This document shows, in pieces, positions 23,648 through 32,075 of a stretch of 64,000 nucleotides of DNA. Under the pieces are notes generated by a model. That model did no database searches and had not been told where the DNA came from. It was given only the letters and a program-made list of their open reading frames with translations. Within the stretch, counting starts at the first letter, position 1; every line of letters starts with the position of its first letter. This DNA is from Bacteroidales bacterium (lineage in GTDB: Bacteria; Bacteroidota; Bacteroidia; Bacteroidales; P3), in the NCBI GenBank assembly GCA_017439185.1, contig JAFRTM010000023.1:1-64000 (forward strand). The letters run 5' to 3'. The position numbers and the translations under genes are program-made.

Positions 23648-24324
23648 GACTGCCTCCTTTCGAGATAAGCGATATAGGGGAGCATGACGTGGTCTTCGAT
23701 GAGGGCGTGGCGCTCGAAGTCGGAGGAGAGTTGGAGGAGACCGAAGATAAGTTCGTTGAGTTCCTCGACGGGTGCGTCGGAGGGTATGTATTTGTAGAGA
23801 ATCTGCAGGAGGTCGGAAATCTTCTCGCGGAGGTCGGTGTGGTTATGCGAGAAATGGCGTGAGAGCGACGGTTTGGCGCTGCCGCCCTTCTCGAGACTTT
23901 GGAGGTAGGGGAAAATCTTCTGTTCCTCGAGTGCGAAGTGGTCGGCGATGTCCTGTTTGTAGCCCTCGAAGAAACGGTCGAGCACGGCACCGCAGCGTTC
24001 GCCCGCCCTCTCGCCTACGGCAGCGAGGTGGCGCTGAAGGTGGGGAAGGCGCTCCTCGGTATAGTAGCGGTGGGAAGCCTGCAGGTAGGGCACCAACAGC
24101 CGCATGTCGAGGGAGGCGATGCCCTGCTCGTCGGGCAGAGGCTCGCCCGTGGTGTAGAGGTTGCAGACGAGGAGTACGAAATCGAGCGGCAGACCGTAGG
24201 TCTTGCAGACCTCGGCGACGGTCTTGTCGCCAAAGCCGAAGGAGATGCCGAGGCGCGGCATGAGCAACACCAAGGTGGGGTTGCAGGTTATCATGTCGGC
24301 AAGTCGTGTATGTGCGTTGAACAT
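23644..24324 (-). CDS. hemerythrin-domain protein (YtfE/ScdA-like)
   Basis: This 226-residue protein has an N-terminal stretch resembling the ScdA/YtfE N domain, but with GFGDK where these proteins carry Cys residues. A hemerythrin-like four-helix domain follows, with likely iron ligands in SHRYYTEERLPHLQRH, DHFALEEQKIFPYL, FSHNHTDL and RHALIEDHVMLPY. The family repairs iron-sulfur clusters damaged by nitric oxide or senses oxygen. Translational coupling to the LuxR regulator favours a signalling role here. Confidence 0.85.
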   Translation of the reverse strand: MFNAHTRLADMITCNPTLVLLMPRLGISFGFGDKTVAEVCKTYGLPLDFVLLVCNLYTTGEPLPDEQGIASLDMRLLVPYLQASHRYYTEERLPHLQRHLAAVGERAGERCGAVLDRFFEGYKQDIADHFALEEQKIFPYLQSLEKGGSAKPSLSRHFSHNHTDLREKISDLLQILYKYIPSDAPVEELNELIFGLLQLSSDFERHALIEDHVMLPYIAYLERRQS

Positions 24325-24426
24325 TTGTTTTTATGTTTTTAGTGGGTAATCAGTTGTCAGTGGTTAATATCAACTCTATATCAAAGCCATATCAAAGCCT
24401 ACTTTTCTGTTCTCTATTTCCTAAGA

Positions 24427-26928
24427 CTATTCCCTGTAGTAGACTCTTTTCACCCTCGGGCTGATGGCGGTGAGCATCTCGTAGGTTATGGTGTCGGCGG
24501 CTTGCGACATGGAGTGCAGGAGTTGGGCATCGCCGAAGATGACGACTTCGTCGCCTTCGCTGCAGGGGACATCGGTGACATCGACGAAGCACATGTCCAT
24601 ACAGATGCTGCCTATGATGGGAGCTTCCTTGCCGCCAATCTGCACCTTGCCACGACCGTAGCCGAGATGGCGGTGGAGACCGTCGGCATAGCCTATGGGA
24701 ATGATGGCAATGCGTGACGGGCGTTCGGCGATCCATCGGCGGTTGTAGCCCACACTCTCGCCTTGGGCGATAGGTTTCAACTGCGAAATCTTGGTCTTCA
24801 GGCGGCTCACGAGGTGGATATGCGCCTGTACCTCGGGCTCGGGGCTGATGCCGTAGAGACCTATGCCGAGACGCACCATGTCCATCTGCGCCGCGGGGAA
24901 ACGTGTGATGCCCGACGAGTTGAGGATATGGCAGAGGATGCCTTCGTTGCCGAGGATTGCCTTGAGGCGGTTGCTCCACGTGCGGAAGGTGTCAATCTGA
25001 CTGTTGGTGAAGTCGTCCATGGCAGGGTCTTCGCTGCACGCCAAGTGGGAGAACAGCGACTTGACCCGCAGCACCCCTCCGAGGCTCTTGAGGGCTTTGC
25101 CGAGTTCCTCGATGTCGTCGCCGAGGAAGCCGAGGCGGTGCATTCCCGTGTCGAGTTCTATGTGCACAGGGTAGCGCTCGCCGCCGTAGCCGAGGGCCTG
25201 AACCGTCTCGGCAAACGACCGCAGCACGCGGAAACTGTAGATGTCGGGCTCCAAACGGTATTTCACCATGTCTACAAAACTTTCCTCTTCGGGATTCATC
25301 ACCATTATAGGCAGCCTTATGCCGTTGCGGCGCAGTTCCACCCCTTCGTCGCTGTAGGCTACCGTGAGATAGTCCACATTGGCGAACTGCAGCGTGTTAG
25401 CCACCTCCACCATTCCTGCCCCGTAGCTGCTCGCCTTCACCATCGCCATAAGTTTGGTGCCCGCACTCAGCCGTGACCTGTAGTAGTTGAGGTTGCCAAT
25501 CATAGCGTCGAGGTTCACCTCCATGATGGTCTCGTGGCTCTTGCGCTGAAGTATCTTGGCTATGTTCTCGAAACGGAACACACGGGCACCTTTCAGCAGT
25601 ATCGTCTCGCTGTCGAAGTCGCTCATGTCGTAGCGCAGGAGGAACTCCTCGGTGGAGGCGAAGAACGAGGCTTTCATGCCGCCGAACAGTTCCTTGCACC
25701 TCATCAGGTCGGGACCGATGCCCACGAACTTGCTTATCCCTTTCTGCTGTATGAGCAACGCCACCTGTGCGTAGAGGTCGGTGACGGAGGTGCTCCCCTG
25801 CCGAAAGTCGCTCATGATGAGGGTCTTGTTATAATGCTGACGTTCGTGGCACACGAAGTCGAGGGCTATGGTCAGCGAGTTGAGGTCGAGGCTGTAACTG
25901 TCGTTCACGAGCAGGCAGTTGTTGATGCCCTCGTTCATCTCCAAGCGCATCTCCACAGGGGCGAGGGTCTCGCAACGGCGTGCCACCTCGGCGAGGTCGT
26001 AACCGAGATAGGTCATCAGGGTGATACAGTGCATAGCATTCTCCACCGAGGCATAGTCGCTGAACGGAATGGTCACCTCGGCTTCTGCCGCTTGGGTTTT
26101 CACGGAGAGGCGAGTCTGCATGTTGCCGTACTCTACCCCTTCGAGCACCACGTTGCAATCCGCTTCCCTGCCCCACGAGAAGAACGCCACCGACCGCATG
26201 CACTCCTGCTCGCACATCACGCTGTAGAGGTCGAGGTGGTCGGCGCAATAGATGAGCGCCTTGCAATGGGTGAAGAGTTGCAGTTTCTCGGCAATCTTCT
26301 GTTTGTGGGTGAGGAAGTTCTCCTCGTGAGCCTGCCCAACATTGGTGAACACCCCTATGGTCGGCTCTATCACGTTGCGCAGGTTCTCCATCTCGGCGGG
26401 CTTGCTGATGCCTGCCTCTATCACCGCTATGTCGTCGTCATCCTGTATCTGCCACACCGACAGGGGCACCCCTATCTGCGAGTTGTAACTCTTCGGCGAC
26501 GACGCCACCTTGTGCTCCTCCGAAAGCAGCTGCACCATCCAATCCTTCACCACCGTCTTGCCGTTGCTGCCCGTGATGCCTATCACCTCCATGGCGAACT
26601 GCTCCCTGTGGTGCTTGGCAATCATCTGCAACGCCTTCACTACGTCTTTCACGTACCACATGTTGGCATCGCTGAGGCGGTCGAAGTTGTGGGTAGCCGA
26701 CGACTCGGCAGGCAACACAAAGTTGCGCACTCCCTTGGAGTACAGTTCCTCGACATAGTTGCACCCGCTGTTGAACTTGGTGGGGATGGCGAAGAAGAGG
26801 GTTCCCTCGGCTGCCACAAGTCTGCGGCTGTCGGTGAGCAGTTTGTCGATTGCCGACGACGGCTCGCTCACCTTGCAAGTCGTCGCTTTCACTATCTTCT
26901 TTATTTCCCGTGCTGTGAGTGTTTTCAT
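24427..26928 (-). CDS. murF-alr: bifunctional MurF ligase / alanine racemase
   Basis: This 833-residue fusion serves peptidoglycan precursor synthesis. The N-terminal half is UDP-MurNAc-tripeptide:D-Ala-D-Ala ligase, with the ATP loop GITGSNGKTVVKDW (about residues 117-130) and NDSYSLDLNSL. The C-terminal half, from about residue 467, is a PLP-dependent alanine racemase (MAMVKASSYGAGMVEV with the PLP Lys, SVGYNRRW with the catalytic Tyr, PIGYADGLHR). The fusion links supply of D-Ala to its use and is known from Bacteroidota. It lies 10 bases downstream of the DUF2851 gene, in one operon with dnaJ. Confidence 0.95.
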   Translation of the reverse strand: MKTLTAREIKKIVKATTCKVSEPSSAIDKLLTDSRRLVAAEGTLFFAIPTKFNSGCNYVEELYSKGVRNFVLPAESSATHNFDRLSDANMWYVKDVVKALQMIAKHHREQFAMEVIGITGSNGKTVVKDWMVQLLSEEHKVASSPKSYNSQIGVPLSVWQIQDDDDIAVIEAGISKPAEMENLRNVIEPTIGVFTNVGQAHEENFLTHKQKIAEKLQLFTHCKALIYCADHLDLYSVMCEQECMRSVAFFSWGREADCNVVLEGVEYGNMQTRLSVKTQAAEAEVTIPFSDYASVENAMHCITLMTYLGYDLAEVARRCETLAPVEMRLEMNEGINNCLLVNDSYSLDLNSLTIALDFVCHERQHYNKTLIMSDFRQGSTSVTDLYAQVALLIQQKGISKFVGIGPDLMRCKELFGGMKASFFASTEEFLLRYDMSDFDSETILLKGARVFRFENIAKILQRKSHETIMEVNLDAMIGNLNYYRSRLSAGTKLMAMVKASSYGAGMVEVANTLQFANVDYLTVAYSDEGVELRRNGIRLPIMVMNPEEESFVDMVKYRLEPDIYSFRVLRSFAETVQALGYGGERYPVHIELDTGMHRLGFLGDDIEELGKALKSLGGVLRVKSLFSHLACSEDPAMDDFTNSQIDTFRTWSNRLKAILGNEGILCHILNSSGITRFPAAQMDMVRLGIGLYGISPEPEVQAHIHLVSRLKTKISQLKPIAQGESVGYNRRWIAERPSRIAIIPIGYADGLHRHLGYGRGKVQIGGKEAPIIGSICMDMCFVDVTDVPCSEGDEVVIFGDAQLLHSMSQAADTITYEMLTAISPRVKRVYYRE

Positions 26929-26937
26929 TTCCTTGTC

Positions 26938-28212
26938 TTAGTTTTTTATCAGGCAGAAACCTATCTGACAGTCGAGGCATCGGTGCCCCTTGCAATAGTT
27001 CTCGTAGAGTTGCAGCAGAGCCTGAGTGTCGGCTGCCGTCTTCGCTTTCAGCCCTGCCTCGTCCCACATGCCCACTATGCTGTTACGCTCGGCAGGCAGT
27101 TGCTGCAATATCGCCACCGCCGTGTCTTTCAGGTCTTGCCGCCCGTGTTGCACGCCGTATTCGAACAGCAGCGGCACCCACGCATTGATTATCAAACTCT
27201 CCGCCAACATCTTCCCTGCCCTCTTCCTGCTCGCCTTCGTGGGCTTGTCGAACATGTAGTGGTCAGCCCAATAGTCGGCGGCTTCCACATTGAAAAAGTC
27301 ATAGAGACTCGACGCATCCTTGGTCGCCAACAGTTTCGAGAACAGCGAACTCGACTGCGCCACGAGCGCCGCAAACTCGCTTATCCTCACCGTGGGGAAA
27401 CTGCTCGGGCGCAACCTGAAAAACTTCCACAGGTAACCCGAAATAGGCGTCAGCGAATAGCCTTTCCGCAGTGCCTGATATTCGGTCTGCAGCTGCCTCG
27501 GGTAGTCGTCGTCGAAATACTCTTCCAACAATCCCGCCTGCCCCATCAGCAGGGCTTCTATCTTCAGCGGGTTGTTCTTGTAGCGTGCAAGCAGGTTAAG
27601 CGGCGTAGCCTTGGCAAGCAACTCGAAGGGAAACGAGTTGGCTTTGCCGCCGAAATAGTGGGCGGTGAGCCAATAGCAGGTGGTCTCCCACCCTCCCTTC
27701 GAATCTTCAAGCATCTGCCGCACCATCTGCGACTTCTGTTCCAAACGCTCCACCGCCAAACGCTCTTTGTAGCAGTTCAGGCGGAAGTCGGGCACCCCCG
27801 ACAACCTGTCGCCACAGGCTATCTTTATCTCCGCAGGGGGATTCATCAGGTGCTCGTAGTTGTTCCAAACCACCTCGGGAATAAACCTCCTCAGTTCAAC
27901 CACAGGCGGCTCCTGCCCGTTCTCGGTGCGTATCTCGCAGTCGTGCTCGTACACCACATGCAGCACCACGTTGTTGTAGCCCTTGTCGTCGCTGTGGCGG
28001 TGATGGTTCCAATCCGAAGTCTTCTTGTGCACCTCCACATTGCCTGCCCATTGAACTCCACCAATTATCAGTCGGGCATTCTCGAAATCGGGACCTGCGT
28101 TGCTGTTACGCTCCCCTACCCTCTCCACTATCACCTCCTCGCCTGCCGTTGTCTCCAAACGGCTGTCGAGCAGGCGGTGTTGCCACACATATTGCAGGAA
28201 TGCCTCGTTCAT
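26938..28212 (-). CDS. DUF2851 family protein
   Basis: This 424-residue soluble protein shows the DUF2851 start (EAFLQYVWQHRLLD, RNSNAGPDFENARL, GNVEVHKKTSDWNHHRH), the central ELRRFIPEV and the C-terminal Cys-rich CKGHRCLDCQIG. The first part with GPDF, EVHKKTSDW and VVLHVV resembles restriction-endonuclease-like folds; a nuclease role is an inference. It sits between dnaJ and murF-alr with very short gaps, so it is part of that operon. Confidence 0.88.
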   Translation of the reverse strand: MNEAFLQYVWQHRLLDSRLETTAGEEVIVERVGERNSNAGPDFENARLIIGGVQWAGNVEVHKKTSDWNHHRHSDDKGYNNVVLHVVYEHDCEIRTENGQEPPVVELRRFIPEVVWNNYEHLMNPPAEIKIACGDRLSGVPDFRLNCYKERLAVERLEQKSQMVRQMLEDSKGGWETTCYWLTAHYFGGKANSFPFELLAKATPLNLLARYKNNPLKIEALLMGQAGLLEEYFDDDYPRQLQTEYQALRKGYSLTPISGYLWKFFRLRPSSFPTVRISEFAALVAQSSSLFSKLLATKDASSLYDFFNVEAADYWADHYMFDKPTKASRKRAGKMLAESLIINAWVPLLFEYGVQHGRQDLKDTAVAILQQLPAERNSIVGMWDEAGLKAKTAADTQALLQLYENYCKGHRCLDCQIGFCLIKN

Positions 28213-28227
28213 CGTCTCGGCACCCTA

Positions 28228-29391
28228 TCAGTTGAACAAATCTTTCATCCTGTCGAAAAAGCCACGCTCCTGCTTCGTCGGGTTGGGTTGGAAGTTGGGC
28301 GACTTGTTCAGTTGCTCCAACAGCACCTTCTCCTCCTTTGTGAGGCTCTTCGGCACCCACACGTTCACACACACCATCATATCGCCTCTCCCGTAGCCTT
28401 GCAGCACAGGCAATCCCTTGCCTTTCAGCCTCAGCACCTTGCCGCTCGGCGTCCCCTGCTCCAATTTCACCTTCACCTTGCCGTTCAACGTGGGAATCTC
28501 CAACGAAGCCCCCATCGCCGCATCGGCAAAGGTCACAAAGGCGTTATAATACAAGTTCTGCTCCTGACGCTCGAACAACTCGTGAGGAGCCTCGTCAATC
28601 TGCACTATCAGGTCTCCCGCCACTCCTCCTCGCGGAGCCGCATTGCCCTTGCCGCTCATCGACAACTGCATGCCGTCGCTCACTCCTGCGGGTATCTTTA
28701 TCGTTATCACCTCCTCGGTCTTCACTATTCCGTCGCCGTGACAGTCGGGACACTTGTCCTTTATAGTCCTACCCTCGCCGCCGCACTTCGGACACACCGA
28801 CTGCGTCTGCATCTGCCCCAATATCGTCCTTCTCACCTCCGTCACCACTCCCGTGCCGTGGCAATGCTGACACGTCTCGAAACTGTTGTTCTTCGCTCCG
28901 CTGCCGCCGCAACTCTTGCACGCCACATACTTGTTCACCTTTATCTTCTTCTCCACTCCCTTGTCTATCTCCTCCAACGTCAGCTGCAACTTTATCCTCA
29001 GGTTCGTGCCCTTCATCACCCTCCTCTGCGGTCTTCCCCCGCCGAAACCCGAGAAACCGCCAAAGCCGCCTCCGCCGCCAAAGAAGTCTCCGAATATCGA
29101 GCCAAACTGCGAGAATATGTCGTCCATACTCATACCCTGTCCGCCTCCGAAGCCTCCCTGTCCCTCTACTCCCGCATGTCCAAATTGGTCATACCTCGCC
29201 TTCTTGTCGGGGTCGCTCAGCACACTGTATGCCTCGGCTGCCTCCTTGAACTTCTCCTCCGCCTCCTTGTCGTTCGGATTACGGTCAGGGTGGTACTTCA
29301 TCGCCAACTTCCTGTACGCCTTCTTCAAATCCTCAGCCGACGCATTCTTGTCCACCCCCAAAACCTCATAGTAATCTCTCTTCTGTGCCAT
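28228..29391 (-). CDS. dnaJ: chaperone DnaJ
   Basis: This 387-residue co-chaperone stimulates DnaK. It has the J domain (DYYEVLGV to HPDRNPND, residues 5-70), a Gly/Phe-rich linker, and four zinc motifs ([32 protein letters not shown]). The C-terminal substrate-binding beta domains follow. Length is normal. It follows grpE after 166 bases that hold an octamer array and a leader shared with the aldo/keto reductase gene. No CIRCE element or clear heat-shock promoter is visible. Confidence 0.97.
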   Translation of the reverse strand: MAQKRDYYEVLGVDKNASAEDLKKAYRKLAMKYHPDRNPNDKEAEEKFKEAAEAYSVLSDPDKKARYDQFGHAGVEGQGGFGGGQGMSMDDIFSQFGSIFGDFFGGGGGFGGFSGFGGGRPQRRVMKGTNLRIKLQLTLEEIDKGVEKKIKVNKYVACKSCGGSGAKNNSFETCQHCHGTGVVTEVRRTILGQMQTQSVCPKCGGEGRTIKDKCPDCHGDGIVKTEEVITIKIPAGVSDGMQLSMSGKGNAAPRGGVAGDLIVQIDEAPHELFERQEQNLYYNAFVTFADAAMGASLEIPTLNGKVKVKLEQGTPSGKVLRLKGKGLPVLQGYGRGDMMVCVNVWVPKSLTKEEKVLLEQLNKSPNFQPNPTKQERGFFDRMKDLFN

Positions 29392-29429
29392 ATCTGTTTT
29401 TTGTTTCCTTTCTTAGATTTAATACCCTT

Positions 29430-29553
29430 TCATAGCAAGACCAATATCGAACCTATACCGAACCTATACCGAAGTTGCATGCAACCTACAATTACTCAAA
29501 ACTTAGAACATCCAACATATCAACATTCAACATATCAACCTATCAACACTTTA
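29430..29553 (-). repeat. octamer array and leader upstream of dnaJ
   Basis: In the direction of dnaJ, GTTGATAN octamers (29553-29514) lead into a 26-base word (29509-29484) identical to 9903-9928. The 12-base palindrome GTTGCATGCAAC (29474-29485) and two GAACCTATACC-type 11-mers follow, then GGTCTTGC. Bases 9939-9978 ahead of the aldo/keto reductase follow the same order in diverged form. Confidence 0.65.
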
Positions 29554-29557
29554 TATC

Positions 29558-30175
29558 TCAAATCGCCACCACCACCTTCGCATGCCTCAGCACCTTACCG
29601 TTCAGCAGATAGCCCGTCTCCGTCACATCCACCACCGTATTCTTCGCCATCCCCTCCATCGCAGGTATCTGCGTCACCGCCTCGTGCAACTCAGGGTCAA
29701 ACTCCTTCTCCTTGCACTCCATCTTCGTGATCCCCTTCTTCTCCAATAACGCTATAAACTTGTCATAAATCAACTTGAAACCCTCCTTGTCGTTAGACCT
29801 CTCCATCGCCCTCTCCATATCGTCAATCACAGGCAGTATCGCCTTCGCCATCTCCTTGCTCCCGCTCAGTTGCAGCTCCACCATCTGCGCCGACGTCCTG
29901 CGCCTATAGTTCTCATACTCGGCATATAGCCGCTTGTAGCGGTCGTCCAATTCCTGCAACTTCTCGCCCATCTCCTGCACCTTGTCCGCCTCTGCCACCT
30001 CCGTCGCCTCTTCTGCCACCTTCTCTGCCACTTCCTCCTCCCTCTCCTCTTGCTCCACCTCAGGCTGTTGCTCCTGCTTAACCTCTTGGTTCTGTCCGTC
30101 TTTTATCTTTTCTTCCATTGTCTTTCCTTGTTCTTTGTTTTTCTTCTTAAACATATTCATTTCATTTTTATTCAT
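29558..30175 (-). CDS. grpE: nucleotide exchange factor GrpE
   Basis: This 205-residue protein has an acidic, Glu-rich N-terminal tail (about residues 1-65), a long coiled coil (ELDDRYKRLYAEYENYRRRT) and the C-terminal beta domain (EFDPELHEAVTQIP, KNTVVDVTETGYLLNGKVLR, HAKVVV). It releases ADP from DnaK. It lies upstream of dnaJ on the same strand. Start codons at 30175, 30160 and 30154 are all in frame; the first is used. Confidence 0.96.
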   Translation of the reverse strand: MNKNEMNMFKKKNKEQGKTMEEKIKDGQNQEVKQEQQPEVEQEEREEEVAEKVAEEATEVAEADKVQEMGEKLQELDDRYKRLYAEYENYRRRTSAQMVELQLSGSKEMAKAILPVIDDMERAMERSNDKEGFKLIYDKFIALLEKKGITKMECKEKEFDPELHEAVTQIPAMEGMAKNTVVDVTETGYLLNGKVLRHAKVVVAI

Positions 30176-30241
30176 TACAATTTCCGTGCCAAACCCTAAA
30201 AGTCTGCCACGCTTCTGCCAAAGTCTGCCATTTCTGTCATA

Positions 30242-31771
30242 CTACCACACAAAAATGTCCTGCCACTTCTGCGGTCGCCTGTCGCTGTGCCACGCAAAAC
30301 CTTTCAGACGCTTCCACTCCTCAGGCAACATCCCGACAGGATAGGTCGCCATATCGGGATTCTCGAATGCCGCCACCCTCGTGGGCTTCCCGTCCCTGAA
30401 ATAAACCCTCATATTTGTACTCACCCCCGCATTGACACCTATCAGCGACGTGCGGTTCCTCACCGTGTCCTCCTCCGTCAGGTAATAACACATCTGACTG
30501 TTTCCCAACACATCGGCCACATCAGCCTCTCCCTTCTTGAACTTCACCACAACCGTCTTTCCCTTCACTTGGTTAAACTTCTCCGCATCGATCTGCTGCA
30601 CCAACATGGCCTCCTGCAACAACCTCGCCAACTTCATCCCCTCCTTCCCGTGGTATGCCACTATCGTATCAGCCGTGCTCTGCATGCTGTCATACCACAG
30701 CACAGGCTCCTTGAACATCACCACCATCGAGTCCTTCACCCAATAATTCACCGAGTCGCTCATCCCCTGCATCTCACCCCTGAACACCTTGACCCTGTTA
30801 TAAGCCTTTATCAGTTCCGCATCGTTATTCTCCGTATTGAACACATATATCGTGTCCCCGTGCATATACAGCGTGTCCTCCTTCTTCTCCTTCTCAACCT
30901 GTATCACCAACGCCGAATCCGTCACCAACGACAGCCGCCTCTTCCTGTCCGTCTCACCATACATCCCCTTACACGTCACATCGTTCACCGTGTCCCATAT
31001 CACCACATGCCCGAACGCACGCCCGTGCTCCGCCATGTCGTCGTAATACAGCGTGTCGCTCGTCAGCACCTTGCTCCCGTTCGTCACCCTGCTCCCCTTC
31101 ACCGACCGCGAATAACGCGTGTCCGTATTGTACCACCCCCTTTCGCTGTATATCGTCGTCGAGTCGCTGTATATCCATGTCGGACTCACAAACCGCGACT
31201 CCTTTGTCTTCATATTATAAAATAAGGTGTCCGTCACCAACTTGGAACCGCTGTCCAACAGCACCACATCGTCATATATCTCGAAATCCTCCGTGTCCGA
31301 ATGGTAATAACCCTGCCTGCTGTCCAACGTCCGCATCCCGTTCACCGTATGTCCCCACCAACGGTAAGTAGCCACACTCGTATTTCTGTCGTAAGTCAGC
31401 TGCGGCGACTTCAACACCGTCTTCCCGTCCACAAACACCACCGTGTCCGCCCATATATTCACTATCTTCGTCTGACCGTTGTAATACATGCTGTCACCCG
31501 TGATAGTCGTCGTGTCGTCAAGGATTATCTTTATATGCCTGTACGCCGTAAAGTCGTTCTTCTTCGTGTTCAGCAACGCCGAATCGGCAAACAGCCACAT
31601 CCCCTCATGCTCCGCCTTTACCTTCTGATACAAAATCCACACATCGGCATCGCCCGCCTTACGCGAACCCATGCCCGCTTCGTAATTTATCACTTTCTGA
31701 CCCATCGACACACCGCCCCCAAGCAGCACAGCTGCCAACAACACTATTATTTTCAAATACTTAGTAACCAT
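30242..31771 (-). CDS. OstA-like (LptA/LptD N-domain) periplasmic protein
   Basis: This 509-residue protein has a signal peptide (IIVLLAAVLLGGGVSM) and many repeated strands of the OstA type (DNA-like words DSMYYNGQTK, SDTLFYNMKTKESR, TSDTLYYDDMAEHG, GDTIYVFNTEN). Such proteins form a hydrophobic beta-jellyroll that shields lipopolysaccharide during transport across the periplasm. Its length is well above that of proteobacterial LptA and fits the Bacteroidota OstA-like family. A -7 box (TATTTTTG, 31794-31801) lies 23 bases upstream. Confidence 0.82.
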   Translation of the reverse strand: MVTKYLKIIVLLAAVLLGGGVSMGQKVINYEAGMGSRKAGDADVWILYQKVKAEHEGMWLFADSALLNTKKNDFTAYRHIKIILDDTTTITGDSMYYNGQTKIVNIWADTVVFVDGKTVLKSPQLTYDRNTSVATYRWWGHTVNGMRTLDSRQGYYHSDTEDFEIYDDVVLLDSGSKLVTDTLFYNMKTKESRFVSPTWIYSDSTTIYSERGWYNTDTRYSRSVKGSRVTNGSKVLTSDTLYYDDMAEHGRAFGHVVIWDTVNDVTCKGMYGETDRKRRLSLVTDSALVIQVEKEKKEDTLYMHGDTIYVFNTENNDAELIKAYNRVKVFRGEMQGMSDSVNYWVKDSMVVMFKEPVLWYDSMQSTADTIVAYHGKEGMKLARLLQEAMLVQQIDAEKFNQVKGKTVVVKFKKGEADVADVLGNSQMCYYLTEEDTVRNRTSLIGVNAGVSTNMRVYFRDGKPTRVAAFENPDMATYPVGMLPEEWKRLKGFAWHSDRRPQKWQDIFVW

Positions 31772-31801
31772 TACTCAGCAATAATTCACTTTGCAAAAAT
31801 A

Positions 31802-32012
31802 CAAAAAAAATCCAACATATTCACTCTTCCCTAAAACATTTTTTATCACTTGCACAAAACGGCTATGTTCTTGATAGATGGTCTTGTAGTAGTCTATTGG
31901 TTTTGCTCCCCTATTGCTCCCGTACTGTTCCCCTTTTGGATACGGCTAAGTCAACAAGGGGTTTTATATAGGATTCATCCGTTGTTGGCTTTTATTAGAC
32001 AACCAAAACAAA
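31802..32012. other. intergenic, no gene seen
   Basis: This gap between the OstA-like gene start and the subtilase stop contains GCTCCC/GTTCCCC-like words (31905-31937) and a small GTTGT/ACAAC inverted repeat near 31981-32004. No plausible coding frame is visible. Confidence 0.4.
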
Positions 32013-32038
32013 GGGAGCCGCCCGCTTGGGCAGCTCCC
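32013..32038 (-). terminator. hairpin terminator of the subtilase gene
   Basis: GGGAGC and GCTCCC, with an inner GCCC/GGGC pair around GCTT, form a stable hairpin 38 bases after the stop. On the minus strand a T-rich stretch (CTTTGTTTTGG) follows. Confidence 0.7.
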
Positions 32039-32075
32039 TCTCTATTGGTTAGTCCAGCTTAGGGGACTTCGGCGG

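Noticed and set aside
25534-29730. 1398-codon open frame on the plus strand
   Set aside because: It is the antisense shadow of murF-alr, DUF2851 and dnaJ, all of which have clear conserved motifs. The frame gives a His/Leu-rich translation without domains.
31850-32062. 70-codon plus-strand frame between the OstA-like and subtilase genes
   Set aside because: It has no ribosome-binding context and runs into the terminator hairpin; no motif is visible.
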